Counted from the first letter of the stretch, positions 1-5,798 are shown. The stretch: DNA of 8,378 nt from UBA1715 sp045599365 (GCA_045599365.1 JAZRVS010000003.1:1-8378), one strand, 5' to 3'. The notes: generated from the letters alone by a model not told the origin. Numbers and translations are program-made.

Positions 1-29
1 TGTCCGCTAAAATGTGTACTTTTGCCCAT
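1..29 (-). CDS. IS transposase, N-terminal fragment running off the left edge
   Basis: An ATG at 29-27 opens a minus-strand frame that reads MGKSTHFSG and then leaves the window. This resembles the N-terminus I recall for IS4-family transposases with a DUF4372 domain in Bacteroidota (MGKSTxFxGQP...). Only nine codons are visible, so the family call rests on that recalled motif plus the context: a promoter upstream, a terminal hairpin, and an interrupted gene next door. No Shine-Dalgarno precedes the ATG, which is usual in this phylum. Confidence 0.5.
17..24 (+). promoter_or_regulatory. Candidate outward (antisense) promoter -7 box
   Basis: TACTTTTG matches the -7 consensus TAnnTTTG on the plus strand, opposite the transposase start codons. 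A start near 31 would give a short RNA ending at the hairpin-plus-T-run at 68-107. The -33 region would fall left of the window, so only half of the promoter can be judged. Confidence 0.25.
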
Positions 30-54
30 GTTATTTTTAATTTTGTTAGCACAG

Positions 55-85
55 CAAAAATAACACAAAGGGCTGACGTTCAAAA
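55..85 (-). promoter_or_regulatory. Candidate transposase promoter inside the IS end
   Basis: On the minus strand TTTTG (85-81) and TATTTTTG (62-55) match the Bacteroidota -33 TTTG and -7 TAnnTTTG boxes with an 18-base spacer. Transcription would start near 50 and leave a leader of about 20 bases before the transposase ATG at 29. The -33 box lies inside the loop of the 68-100 hairpin. Confidence 0.45.
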
Positions 86-107
86 CGGAAATCAGCCCTT
101 ATTTTTT
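68..107 (+). terminator. Strong hairpin with T-run at the IS end
   Basis: AAGGGCTGA (68-76) pairs perfectly with TCAGCCCTT (92-100). An inner CGTT/AACG stem (77-80 with 84-87) extends it. On the plus strand it is followed by A and six T residues (102-107), a textbook intrinsic terminator. It would stop transcripts leaving the IS. Transcripts entering from outside on the minus strand would carry the same hairpin in their leader. Confidence 0.7.
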
Positions 108-134
108 GCCCTCAAAAAAAAGTTTTATCGGACA

Positions 135-851
135 CCAATAAATATTTATAAAGAAGGTGAACTGGAACAAAATCGAACCTCCGAGTTTTTCTCGGTAGTT
201 CGACAAGAAGGGAATAGAAAGGTTTCACGACAAATATTATATTATAATTTGGATGCAATATTGTCTGTTGGCTACCGTGTTTCTTCTAAAAATGCAACAC
301 TTTTTCGACAATGGGCAACCAAGACATTAAAAGAATTTCTTCTTCGTGGCTATGCTATAAATTATCGCATTGAACATCTTGAGAAAACGGTCGTGCAACA
401 TACCGAGCAGATAGAATTTTTTGTAAAACACGCACTTCCACCGCAGGAAGGAATTTTTTACAACGGACAAATTTTCGATGCCTACAAATTTGCAAATGAT
501 TTGATTCGTTCTGCAAGCCAAAGAATCATATTGATAGACAATTATATAGATGATACGGTTCTTACCATGTTTGACAAGCGGAAAGAACAAGTTGAGGCAA
601 CAATCTACACAGCTCAAATATCCAAGCAATTGCAGTTGGATATTGCAAAACACAACGAGCAATATCGTCCCATCGATGTACAAATCTTTCGCCAATCGCA
701 CGACAGATTTCTTATAGTTGACGATGCAGTTTACTTAATTGGTGCAAGTTTGAAAGATTTAGGAAAGAAAATGTTTGCATTCAGCAAGTTGGAAATTTGT
801 GCAGGTGAATTTCTTGGTCAATTGCAAAACTACGGAGGAGAGAAGAATTAA
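135..851 (+). pseudogene. RhuM/PLD-like fusion protein, copy 1, 5'-truncated by IS
   Basis: This is the remainder of a gene paralogous to the intact copy at 938-1825. The visible protein begins within the RhuM-type DNA-binding domain (INIYKEGEL, then YYNLDAILSVGYRV and FRQWATKTLKEFLLRGYAIN) and continues through a complete C-terminal domain with HDRFLIVDD and IGASLKDLGKK. Roughly the first 50 residues expected from copy 2 are missing and replaced by IS sequence. An open frame continues upstream to 12, but its first 40 or so codons are the antisense of the IS leader and are not RhuM. No credible promoter or start remains, and the IS terminator (68-107) sits just upstream, so the copy is probably silent. 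Its C-terminal half is almost identical to that of copy 2, including at DNA level. Confidence 0.75.
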
Positions 852-864
852 GAGTTAAGAATTC

Positions 865-890
865 ACTAATCACTAAAAACTAATCACTAA
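865..890 (+). repeat. Paired 12-base direct repeats upstream of RhuM copy 2
   Basis: ACTAATCACTAA occurs perfectly at 865-876 and 879-890, two bases apart, ending five bases before the -7 box at 896. They occupy the place where a -33 box would be expected. The same pair is at 1839-1850 and 1853-1864 ahead of copy 3. They could be an operator, or low-complexity intergenic sequence of a kind common in this phylum. Confidence 0.5.
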
Positions 891-895
891 TTTGC

Positions 896-903
896 TATCT
901 TTG
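896..903 (+). promoter_or_regulatory. -7 box for RhuM copy 2
   Basis: TATCTTTG fits TAnnTTTG exactly. It lies 34 bases before the ATG at 938. No TTTG is found 17-20 bases upstream; that position holds the 12-base direct repeats, so the promoter may depend on a bound regulator. Confidence 0.55.
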
Positions 904-937
904 CCGTACCCCAAATAACGAATCAAAAGAAGTGAAT

Positions 938-1825
938 ATGGAAAAGCAGTCGGCAAGAACAGGTGAGATAATTCTCTACAATGTAAATGAGAAAATCAGT
1001 TTAGAAGTCCATTTGGAGCAGGAAACGGTGTGGCTATCCGTTAATCAAATGGTATTGTTGTTTGATAGAGAAGAATCAAATATTCGGCGGCATATCATCA
1101 ATATATTTTCTGAGGGTGAACTTGATAAAAGTATTAACGTGCAAATTATGCACGTTAATGGAATTAAGAAACCTGTTCCATACTATTCTTTAGATGTTAT
1201 TATATCTGTTGGATATAGAGTTAAAAGTTTGCGGGGAACTATGTTCAGGCAGTGGGCGAATAGGGTGTTAAAAGAATATGTTATGAAAAGTGCCATTGTG
1301 AATCAGCGGATTTTAGACTTGGAGAATAGAATGGGAACACGATTTCAGGCACATGAAACTATTTTAACACAACATTCCGAACAGATAGAATTTTTTGTAA
1401 AGCACTCACTTCCGCAACAGGAAGGAATCTTTTACAACGGACAAATTTTCGATGCCTACAAATTTGCAAATGATTTAATTCGCTCAGCAAGCCAAAGAAT
1501 CATATTGATAGATAATTATATAGACGACACGGTTCTTACCATGTTTGACAAGCGGAATGAACAAGTTGAGGCAACAATCTACACTGCTCAAATATCCAAG
1601 CAATTGCAGTTGGATATTGTAAAACACAATGAGCAATATCGTTCCATAGATGTACAAATCTTTCGCCAATCGCACGACAGATTTCTTATAGTTGACGATG
1701 TAGTTTACTTAATTGGTGCCAGTTTGAAAGATTTAGGAAAGAAAATGTTTGCATTCAGCAAATTGGAAATCTGTGCAGGTGAATTTCTCGGTCAATTGCA
1801 AAACTACGGAGGAGAGAAGAATTAA
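938..1825 (+). CDS. RhuM-family DNA-binding domain fused to PLD-like domain, copy 2 (intact)
   Basis: This 295-residue protein has two parts. Residues about 10-125 match the RhuM family (Pfam Virulence_RhuM, named after Salmonella rhuM): VWLSVNQMVLLF, NIRRHIINIFSEGEL, YYSLDVIISVGYRVKS and FRQWANRVLKEY. This is a presumed DNA-binding module of unknown cellular role, often met in accessory islands. A short helical linker (about 126-155) leads to a C-terminal domain (about 165-295) with IDNYIDD, HDRFLIVDD (H246, R248, D253) and IGASLKDLGKK, resembling one half of a phospholipase-D-type fold with R in place of the usual K of HxK. The ATG at 938 is preferred over the in-frame GTG at 932, because the equivalent ATG exists in copy 3; neither has a clear ribosome binding site. 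It is the only copy that appears complete. Whether the C-terminal domain is a nuclease, another phosphodiesterase, or purely structural is not known. Confidence 0.85.
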   Translation: MEKQSARTGEIILYNVNEKISLEVHLEQETVWLSVNQMVLLFDREESNIRRHIINIFSEGELDKSINVQIMHVNGIKKPVPYYSLDVIISVGYRVKSLRGTMFRQWANRVLKEYVMKSAIVNQRILDLENRMGTRFQAHETILTQHSEQIEFFVKHSLPQQEGIFYNGQIFDAYKFANDLIRSASQRIILIDNYIDDTVLTMFDKRNEQVEATIYTAQISKQLQLDIVKHNEQYRSIDVQIFRQSHDRFLIVDDVVYLIGASLKDLGKKMFAFSKLEICAGEFLGQLQNYGGEKN

Positions 1826-1838
1826 GAGTTAAGAATTC

Positions 1839-1864
1839 ACTAATCACTAAAAACTAATCACTAA
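1839..1864 (+). repeat. Paired 12-base direct repeats upstream of RhuM copy 3
   Basis: This is the second occurrence of the ACTAATCACTAA pair (1839-1850, 1853-1864), with the same two-base gap and the same distance to the -7 box at 1870. Its conservation follows from the long repeat and is not independent evidence of function. Confidence 0.5.
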
Positions 1865-1869
1865 TTTGC

Positions 1870-1877
1870 TATCTTTG
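1870..1877 (+). promoter_or_regulatory. -7 box for RhuM copy 3
   Basis: TATCTTTG sits 34 bases before the ATG at 1912, in the same context as the copy 2 promoter. Only one base differs between the two leaders (C905 versus T1879). Confidence 0.5.
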
Positions 1878-1911
1878 CTGTACCCCAAATAACGAATCAA
1901 AAGAAGTGAAT

Positions 1912-2805
1912 ATGGAAAAGCATTCGGCAAGTACAGGTGAGATAATTGTTTATCAGCCAAATGAACAGGTAAAATTAGATGTTCGTGTTGAAAAGGAAAG
2001 CGTGTGGCTGAGTTTATCCCAATTGTCAATGTTGTTTGGCAGAGACAAGTCGGTAATATCAAGACATATAACAAACATTTTTTCAGAAGGAGAACAGGAA
2101 AGACTTTCAACTGTTGCAAAAAATGCAACAGTTCAAATAGAAAACGGTCGTTCTATTATTCGTCAAATAGAATACTATAATCTGGATATTATTATCTCGG
2201 TTGGGTATCGTGTGAAATCATTGGCAGGTGTGCGTTTTAGAAAATGGGCGAATGAAATTCTAAAACAATATTTGTTATGTGGATATTCTATTAACCAGCG
2301 TTTTATTCAATTAGAGTCGCAGGTAAAACAACATCAAGAAATATTGCAAAACCATTCTGAAAAAATTGATTTCTTTGTACAAACATCATAGCCACCAGTT
2401 CAAGGAATTTTTTACAACGGACAAATTTTCGATGCCTACAAATTTGCAAATGATTTAATTCGCTCAGCAAGCCAAAGAATCATATTGATAGATAATTATA
2501 TAGACGACACGGTTCTTACCATGTTTGACAAGCGGAAAGAACACGTCAATGCTGCAATCTACACAGCTCAAATATCCAAGCAATTGCAGTTGGATATTGT
2601 AAAACACAATGAGCAATATCGTTCCATAGAAGTACAAATCTTCCGCCAATCGCACGACAGATTTCTTATAGTTGACGATGTTGTTTACTTAATTGGTGCA
2701 AGTTTGAAAGATTTAGGAAAGAAAATGTTTGCATTCAGCAAATTGGAAATTTGTGCAGGTGAATTTCTCGGTCAATTGCAAATCTGCGGAGGAGAGAAGA
2801 ATTAA
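1912..2805 (+). pseudogene. RhuM/PLD-like fusion protein, copy 3, interrupted by in-frame TAG
   Basis: The frame opens at ATG 1912 and encodes 159 residues: a complete RhuM-type domain (VWLSLSQLSMLFGRDKS, RHITNIFSEGE, YYNLDIIISVGYRVKS, FRKWANEILKQY) and the helical linker. TAG at 2389-2391 then stops it. Exactly in frame the sequence continues (PPVQGIFYNGQ...) for 137 residues to TAA at 2805, with the full C-terminal domain including HDRFLIVDD and IGASLKDLGKK. The other copies have a Leu at the TAG position (HALPP, HSLPQ), so one T-to-A type change of a Leu codon explains it. There is no frameshift. The product may be a stand-alone 159-residue DNA-binding protein, possibly a competitor of copy 2, or the gene may be decaying. 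No other start with a promoter is visible for the C-terminal part. Confidence 0.8.
2353..2805 (+). repeat. Long direct repeat, unit 3 (coding part only)
   Basis: This is the C-terminal half of copy 3, offset 980 bases from unit 2. It carries the coding part of the repeat, but the following intergenic promoter and new gene start are absent: after the stop the sequence runs into unrelated DNA near 2815. The first 50 bases are more diverged than the rest. Confidence 0.8.
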
Positions 2806-2881
2806 GGAATTAAGGACTAAGAGATGGAGGGAAGTATTCCTTCTAACAAAATATCAATAATTGTGTACTATAGAAAATGAT
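2806..2881. other. Convergent intergenic region
   Basis: This short stretch between the end of the RhuM array and the L31 terminator holds no gene I can support. It begins with AATTAAGGAATTAAGGACTAAG, a degenerate form of the leader found after copies 1 and 2, which suggests a lost or never-completed repeat boundary. No plus-strand terminator for the array was found. Confidence 0.5.
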
Positions 2882-2911
2882 AAAAAAAATAAGTCTCAAA
2901 CCTTGAGACTT
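2882..2911 (-). terminator. Intrinsic terminator of rpmE2
   Basis: On the minus strand a 9-bp perfect stem (AAGTCTCAA / TTGAGACTT, 2891-2911) with a three-base loop is followed by A and eight T residues (2889-2882). It lies about 40 bases past the L31 stop codon. On the plus strand no T-run follows, so it would not efficiently stop readthrough from the RhuM array. Confidence 0.85.
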
Positions 2912-2951
2912 ACTTCTAATAAAAATCAATAATATTATGAAAACAAATTTC

Positions 2952-3221
2952 CTATTTATTAGCAGCCATTTTTTCGTAATGTGCTTTGTATTTGTTACGG
3001 AATTTATCAACACGACCAGCTGTATCAACAAATTTCATCTTACCAGTATAAAAAGGATGTGAATAACTAGAAATTTCCAATTTAACTACTGGATATTCAA
3101 CACCATCAACAGTGATAGTTTCTTTCGTTGGAGCACATGAACGTGTTATAAATATTTTTTCGTTTGACATATCCTTGAATGCTACCAAGCGATACGATTC
3201 TGGATGAAGACCTTCTTTCAT
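2952..3221 (-). CDS. rpmE2: Ribosomal protein bL31, type B
   Basis: This 89-residue protein is a component of the large ribosomal subunit near the central protuberance. The sequence opens MKEGLHPESYRLVAFKD and contains ITRSCAPTKET, FYTGKMKFVDTAGRVDKF and a short basic tail, the pattern of L31 type B. It has a single cysteine (C29) and lacks the CxxC zinc site of the zinc-binding form. The length is normal for the family. It has its own promoter (3259-3288) and terminator (2882-2911), so it appears to be transcribed alone. No Shine-Dalgarno sequence precedes the ATG. Confidence 0.97.
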   Translation of the reverse strand: MKEGLHPESYRLVAFKDMSNEKIFITRSCAPTKETITVDGVEYPVVKLEISSYSHPFYTGKMKFVDTAGRVDKFRNKYKAHYEKMAANK

Positions 3222-3258
3222 TGTATTTTTGTTTAATTACTTCTTATTTTTCGTGGGG

Positions 3259-3288
3259 CAAAGATACTAATTTTTTTTTAGTATCAAA
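3259..3288 (-). promoter_or_regulatory. rpmE2 promoter
   Basis: On the minus strand TTTG (3288-3285), an 18-base spacer and TATCTTTG (3266-3259) match the Bacteroidota consensus. The start point would be near 3252, giving a leader of about 30 bases. An 8-bp inverted repeat GATACTAA/TTAGTATC (3263-3285) fills the spacer and overlaps the edges of both boxes, around a run of A residues. Confidence 0.75.
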
Positions 3289-4176
3289 CTATTTTTTAGA
3301 TTTCTCTTTTTTCTTCTTGTCTTTTGGCGCTTGTTGTTGCATTTGTACTGCTTCCTCTCCAAAAATATATGCTTCTGGATTGTCTAAGAAATCTTGTGGG
3401 TCAACATGCTTCCCTTCTTGTTCTATATATTCCTCGTTAATCATTTTTGTTTCAGCTCGCTCGTATTCATCTTGATTTACAATCTTTCCTTTATTGTATT
3501 CAATCGTGAATTTTTCACTTCCGTCTTCTTTAAAATACTGCCACTTTCCATCTCGCACATTGTTGTAGTACGTTCCTGAAAGAGATGTTTTCCCGTCTGC
3601 ATAATAAACCAAAAATTCTCCTTGTAGTTTGTCTTGAGAGTATTGAGCTTTCATTCTAATCTTACCATCTTCGTAAAACCATATCCAATCACCATGTTTT
3701 AAACTGTCTTTCCAGTTCTTAATTTCCATCGGTTGATTGTCTTTGGTTTGCCAATATACAATACTTTGACCATCAAGCATTCCATGGTTATAATTTTCTT
3801 CTAATAGTAATTTATTACCATTCCCGTAATATTTCCATGTTCCATTTTTCTTTTGTGCATAATAGAATCCTTGGGCAGATAAATCACCTGCAATATCATA
3901 CATTGTTACTGAAACCTCTTTAGAATCTTTAGGATTGTAATACATATCGTATTTTAAATTTCCATTCTCGTGATATTTCTTTAGTTGTCCTACAGGAACA
4001 TCATTTTTGAAATATCCTTCAAATTTTACTTTCCCATTTTCATATTTTTGAATCCAATGACCATGTTTTTTCCCATTTGCATCCATGTAATTCAAAGTGT
4101 CTTTTTGAGCTAAAATAGTTATTGGAAACAATAAGAATAATAGGACAACAATTTTAGTGTAACAATTAGTTTTCAT
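3289..4176 (-). CDS. Exported MORN/YwqK-type repeat protein
   Basis: This 295-residue protein has a cleavable signal peptide (MKTNCYTKIV then a hydrophobic stretch, likely cut after A23 in TILA-QKD). Residues about 35-235 form a chain of MORN-like repeats of the pattern Y-x-NGK-x-x-x-x-x-Y-x-x-x-x-x-x-G-x-W, seen in YENGKVKFEGYF, GTWKYYGNGNKLL, HGDWIWFYEDGKIR, YYADGKTSLSG and GKWQYFKEDGSEK. Such proteins are often labelled YwqK-family antitoxin, but no toxin is present here and the role is unknown; a periplasmic or envelope scaffold is the modest inference. The C-terminus (about 236-295) is acidic, then glutamine-rich, and ends in a lysine tail (KDKKKKEKSKK). The ATG lies three bases after the RNase G stop, so the two genes are almost certainly co-transcribed. 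Confidence 0.85.
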   Translation of the reverse strand: MKTNCYTKIVVLLFLLFPITILAQKDTLNYMDANGKKHGHWIQKYENGKVKFEGYFKNDVPVGQLKKYHENGNLKYDMYYNPKDSKEVSVTMYDIAGDLSAQGFYYAQKKNGTWKYYGNGNKLLLEENYNHGMLDGQSIVYWQTKDNQPMEIKNWKDSLKHGDWIWFYEDGKIRMKAQYSQDKLQGEFLVYYADGKTSLSGTYYNNVRDGKWQYFKEDGSEKFTIEYNKGKIVNQDEYERAETKMINEEYIEQEGKHVDPQDFLDNPEAYIFGEEAVQMQQQAPKDKKKKEKSKK

Positions 4177-4179
4177 ATT

Positions 4180-5733
4180 TTAAAAAATTATTGGTTCTTT
4201 ATTATCTGTTTCAAATTTATATTGAAGATATGTGTTCTCGTAAGTCGGGACAATTGATACGTTAAAACCATATTTAAATTTCCATTTAAGGGCAATAGAA
4301 AATAGCCCTTTATTGATGTGTGAAGCAATATATGGATGTAACAAAACATTGATTGTCTTGTAGTCGGTATGATTGCGTATGTAGTATATTTTATTTTCGA
4401 TTTCTTGAACAATATTCACACTTGGTGCTATTTTACCAGTCCCGTGACATGAAGGACAAATTTCATTCGTATTTATTTTTTGTTCTGGACGAACTCTTTG
4501 TCTTGTGATTTGCATCAAACCAAATTTTGTAAGAGGCAATATATTGTGTTTTGCTCTATCGTCCGCCATCGCATTACACATTGTTTCATATAGTAATGTC
4601 CTATTTTCGCTTGACTTCATATCTATAAAGTCAACGATAACAATACCACCTAAATCACGTAATCGTATTTGGCGTGCTATTTCAATTGCCGATGCTACAT
4701 TTACATCAATTGCGTTACTTTCTTGGTCTTTATCTGCTTTTGTTCTATTTCCACTATTTACGTCAATAACGTGTAAAGCTTCTGTCTTTTCTATTATTAA
4801 ATAGGCTCCACTTTTAACAGGAACAGCTCTACCAAAAGAACTTTTTATTTGTCGTTCTACATTATATTGCTCAAAAATTGGAGGACCAGCAGTGTATAGA
4901 CGCACTGTTTTTTCCTGCTCTGGAGCTATAGATCCGATGTACGATTTAACTTCTTCAAATAATTCCTTATTGTCAACTATTATATCTGAAAATGATGGGT
5001 TGTAAACATCTCGCAATAGCGAAGAAACTCTATCAACTTCTCGTTGTACGAGGTATGGGGTTTTCCCTTTCGCATGATACAAAACGGATACAATATCTTC
5101 CCATTTCTTTACTAATTCAGATATTTCTTTTTCAAGAACTTCAACATTACAACCTTCGGCTGCAGTCCTAATGATTATTCCATAGTTGTTTGGAACTAAT
5201 GTTTTTGTTATTTTTCTTAGTCTAATCTTTTCATCGTTTGATTCTATCTTTTGGGAAATAGATATTTTATTTGAAAAGGGTAGTAGTATAACATTTCGAC
5301 CTGCAAGAGATATTTCCGATGTGAGTTTTGGCCCTTTTGTTGAAATAGGTTCTTTTGCAACCTGAACAAGAATATGGTCTGTTGCCTTGAGAATATTAGA
5401 AACAACACCGTTTTTGTCTATTTCTGGTAACAATTCTAAATCTTCAAATTTAGATGGTTGTTTACCATTCATGATATTTTGCAATGTGTGGTGTAACGAT
5501 GCAAATTGCGGTCCTAAATCATTGTAGTGTAGAAATGCTGCATGTTCGTATCCTAAATCAACAAATACTGCATTAAGAGACGGAATTACTTTCTTTATTT
5601 TCGCTAGATAAATATCTCCAACAGCAAACTCAATGGAATTGCTACTTGAGACCAATTCCATCAATTTTGAATCGTATAATAAAGCGATATCAACTACGTC
5701 TTCGCGTCCTCTTATAATTATTTGTTTACACAT
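4180..5733 (-). CDS. rng: Ribonuclease G / RNase E family endoribonuclease
   Basis: This 517-residue single-strand-specific endoribonuclease of the RNase E/G family matures rRNA and starts mRNA decay in the cytoplasm. An S1-type RNA-binding domain lies at about 35-125 (AVGDIYLAKIKKVIPSLNAVFVDLGYE, split by the family's usual insert). The catalytic DNase-I-like domain follows, with HVIDVNSG (D324) and IVIVDFIDM (D368), the expected metal-binding aspartates, and GLMQITRQRVRPE. The Zn-link CPSCHGTG (C426, C429) supports tetramer assembly as in RNase E. The length is normal for RNase G and there is no long C-terminal degradosome scaffold. It lies downstream of the HU and basic-peptide genes with no clear promoter of its own. 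A 16-bp hairpin (5747-5798) stands 13 bases ahead of the start codon. Confidence 0.95.
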   Translation of the reverse strand: MCKQIIIRGREDVVDIALLYDSKLMELVSSSNSIEFAVGDIYLAKIKKVIPSLNAVFVDLGYEHAAFLHYNDLGPQFASLHHTLQNIMNGKQPSKFEDLELLPEIDKNGVVSNILKATDHILVQVAKEPISTKGPKLTSEISLAGRNVILLPFSNKISISQKIESNDEKIRLRKITKTLVPNNYGIIIRTAAEGCNVEVLEKEISELVKKWEDIVSVLYHAKGKTPYLVQREVDRVSSLLRDVYNPSFSDIIVDNKELFEEVKSYIGSIAPEQEKTVRLYTAGPPIFEQYNVERQIKSSFGRAVPVKSGAYLIIEKTEALHVIDVNSGNRTKADKDQESNAIDVNVASAIEIARQIRLRDLGGIVIVDFIDMKSSENRTLLYETMCNAMADDRAKHNILPLTKFGLMQITRQRVRPEQKINTNEICPSCHGTGKIAPSVNIVQEIENKIYYIRNHTDYKTINVLLHPYIASHINKGLFSIALKWKFKYGFNVSIVPTYENTYLQYKFETDNKEPIIF

Positions 5734-5746
5734 TAGCGTATATTAA

Positions 5747-5798
5747 AAATAATCCATTATTGACACTGACATTAACTGTACGCAATAATGGATTATTT
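5747..5798 (-). promoter_or_regulatory. 16-bp perfect hairpin in the rng leader
   Basis: Bases 5747-5762 are perfectly complementary to 5783-5798, giving a 16-bp stem with a 20-base loop. In transcription order it lies after the small basic-peptide stop codon (5819) and ends 13 bases before the rng ATG. Only two or three T residues follow the stem beyond its own A-T end, so it is a weak terminator candidate. It could also be an RNA processing site or a leader that RNase G itself recognises. Confidence 0.6.

Larger units (their letters stand above)
1..134 (-). mobile_element. End of an insertion sequence (IS4-like, partial)
   Basis: This is the terminal part of an insertion sequence whose transposase reads leftward out of the window. 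It contains the first codons of the transposase, a short leader with a Bacteroidota-type promoter, and a strong hairpin close to the element end. The right boundary is placed near 134 because the RhuM reading frame becomes recognisable just after it (INIYKEGEL from about 138), while everything before it has no similarity to the other RhuM copies. The bases 123-134 read TGTCCGATAAAA on the minus strand, a plausible terminal inverted repeat. The exact end and any target duplication cannot be fixed, because the other end lies outside the window. Confidence 0.6.
399..973 (+). repeat. Long direct repeat, unit 1
   Basis: This block covers the C-terminal half of RhuM copy 1, the intergenic promoter region, and the first 12 codons of copy 2. 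It recurs at 1373-1947 with an exact offset of 974 bases and few substitutions. The intergenic part differs only at 905 (C) versus 1879 (T). Similarity stops abruptly at 973, where the DNA-binding domains diverge. Confidence 0.85.
1373..1947 (+). repeat. Long direct repeat, unit 2
   Basis: This is the second unit of the repeat: the C-terminal half of copy 2, the intergenic promoter, and the first 12 codons of copy 3. Bases 1430-1557 are identical to 2410-2537 of copy 3 (128 bases). The two share silent changes absent from copy 1, which suggests recent gene conversion or duplication. Confidence 0.85.

Noticed and set aside
12..137. N-terminal extension of RhuM copy 1 starting at an ATG at 12
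   Set aside because: This stretch is antisense to the IS leader and transposase start and has no similarity to the heads of copies 2 and 3.
327..701. Minus-strand frames opposite the RhuM tails (also 1484-1675 and 2464-2655) with similar products
   Set aside because: They resemble each other only because the coding strand is repeated; they have no start signals and are shadows of the PLD-like domain.
2485..2805. Separate 106-residue gene starting at 2485
   Set aside because: It is the in-frame continuation of copy 3 after the TAG, with no promoter or ribosome binding site of its own; the intact copy reads through the same sequence.
399..2805. CRISPR-like or short-repeat array
   Set aside because: The repeats are long coding blocks of about 450-575 bases with a period near 975, not short repeats with unique spacers.
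3289..4176. YwqK antitoxin of a toxin-antitoxin pair
   Set aside because: The repeats match that label, but there is a signal peptide and no toxin gene beside it; the neighbours are rng and rpmE2.
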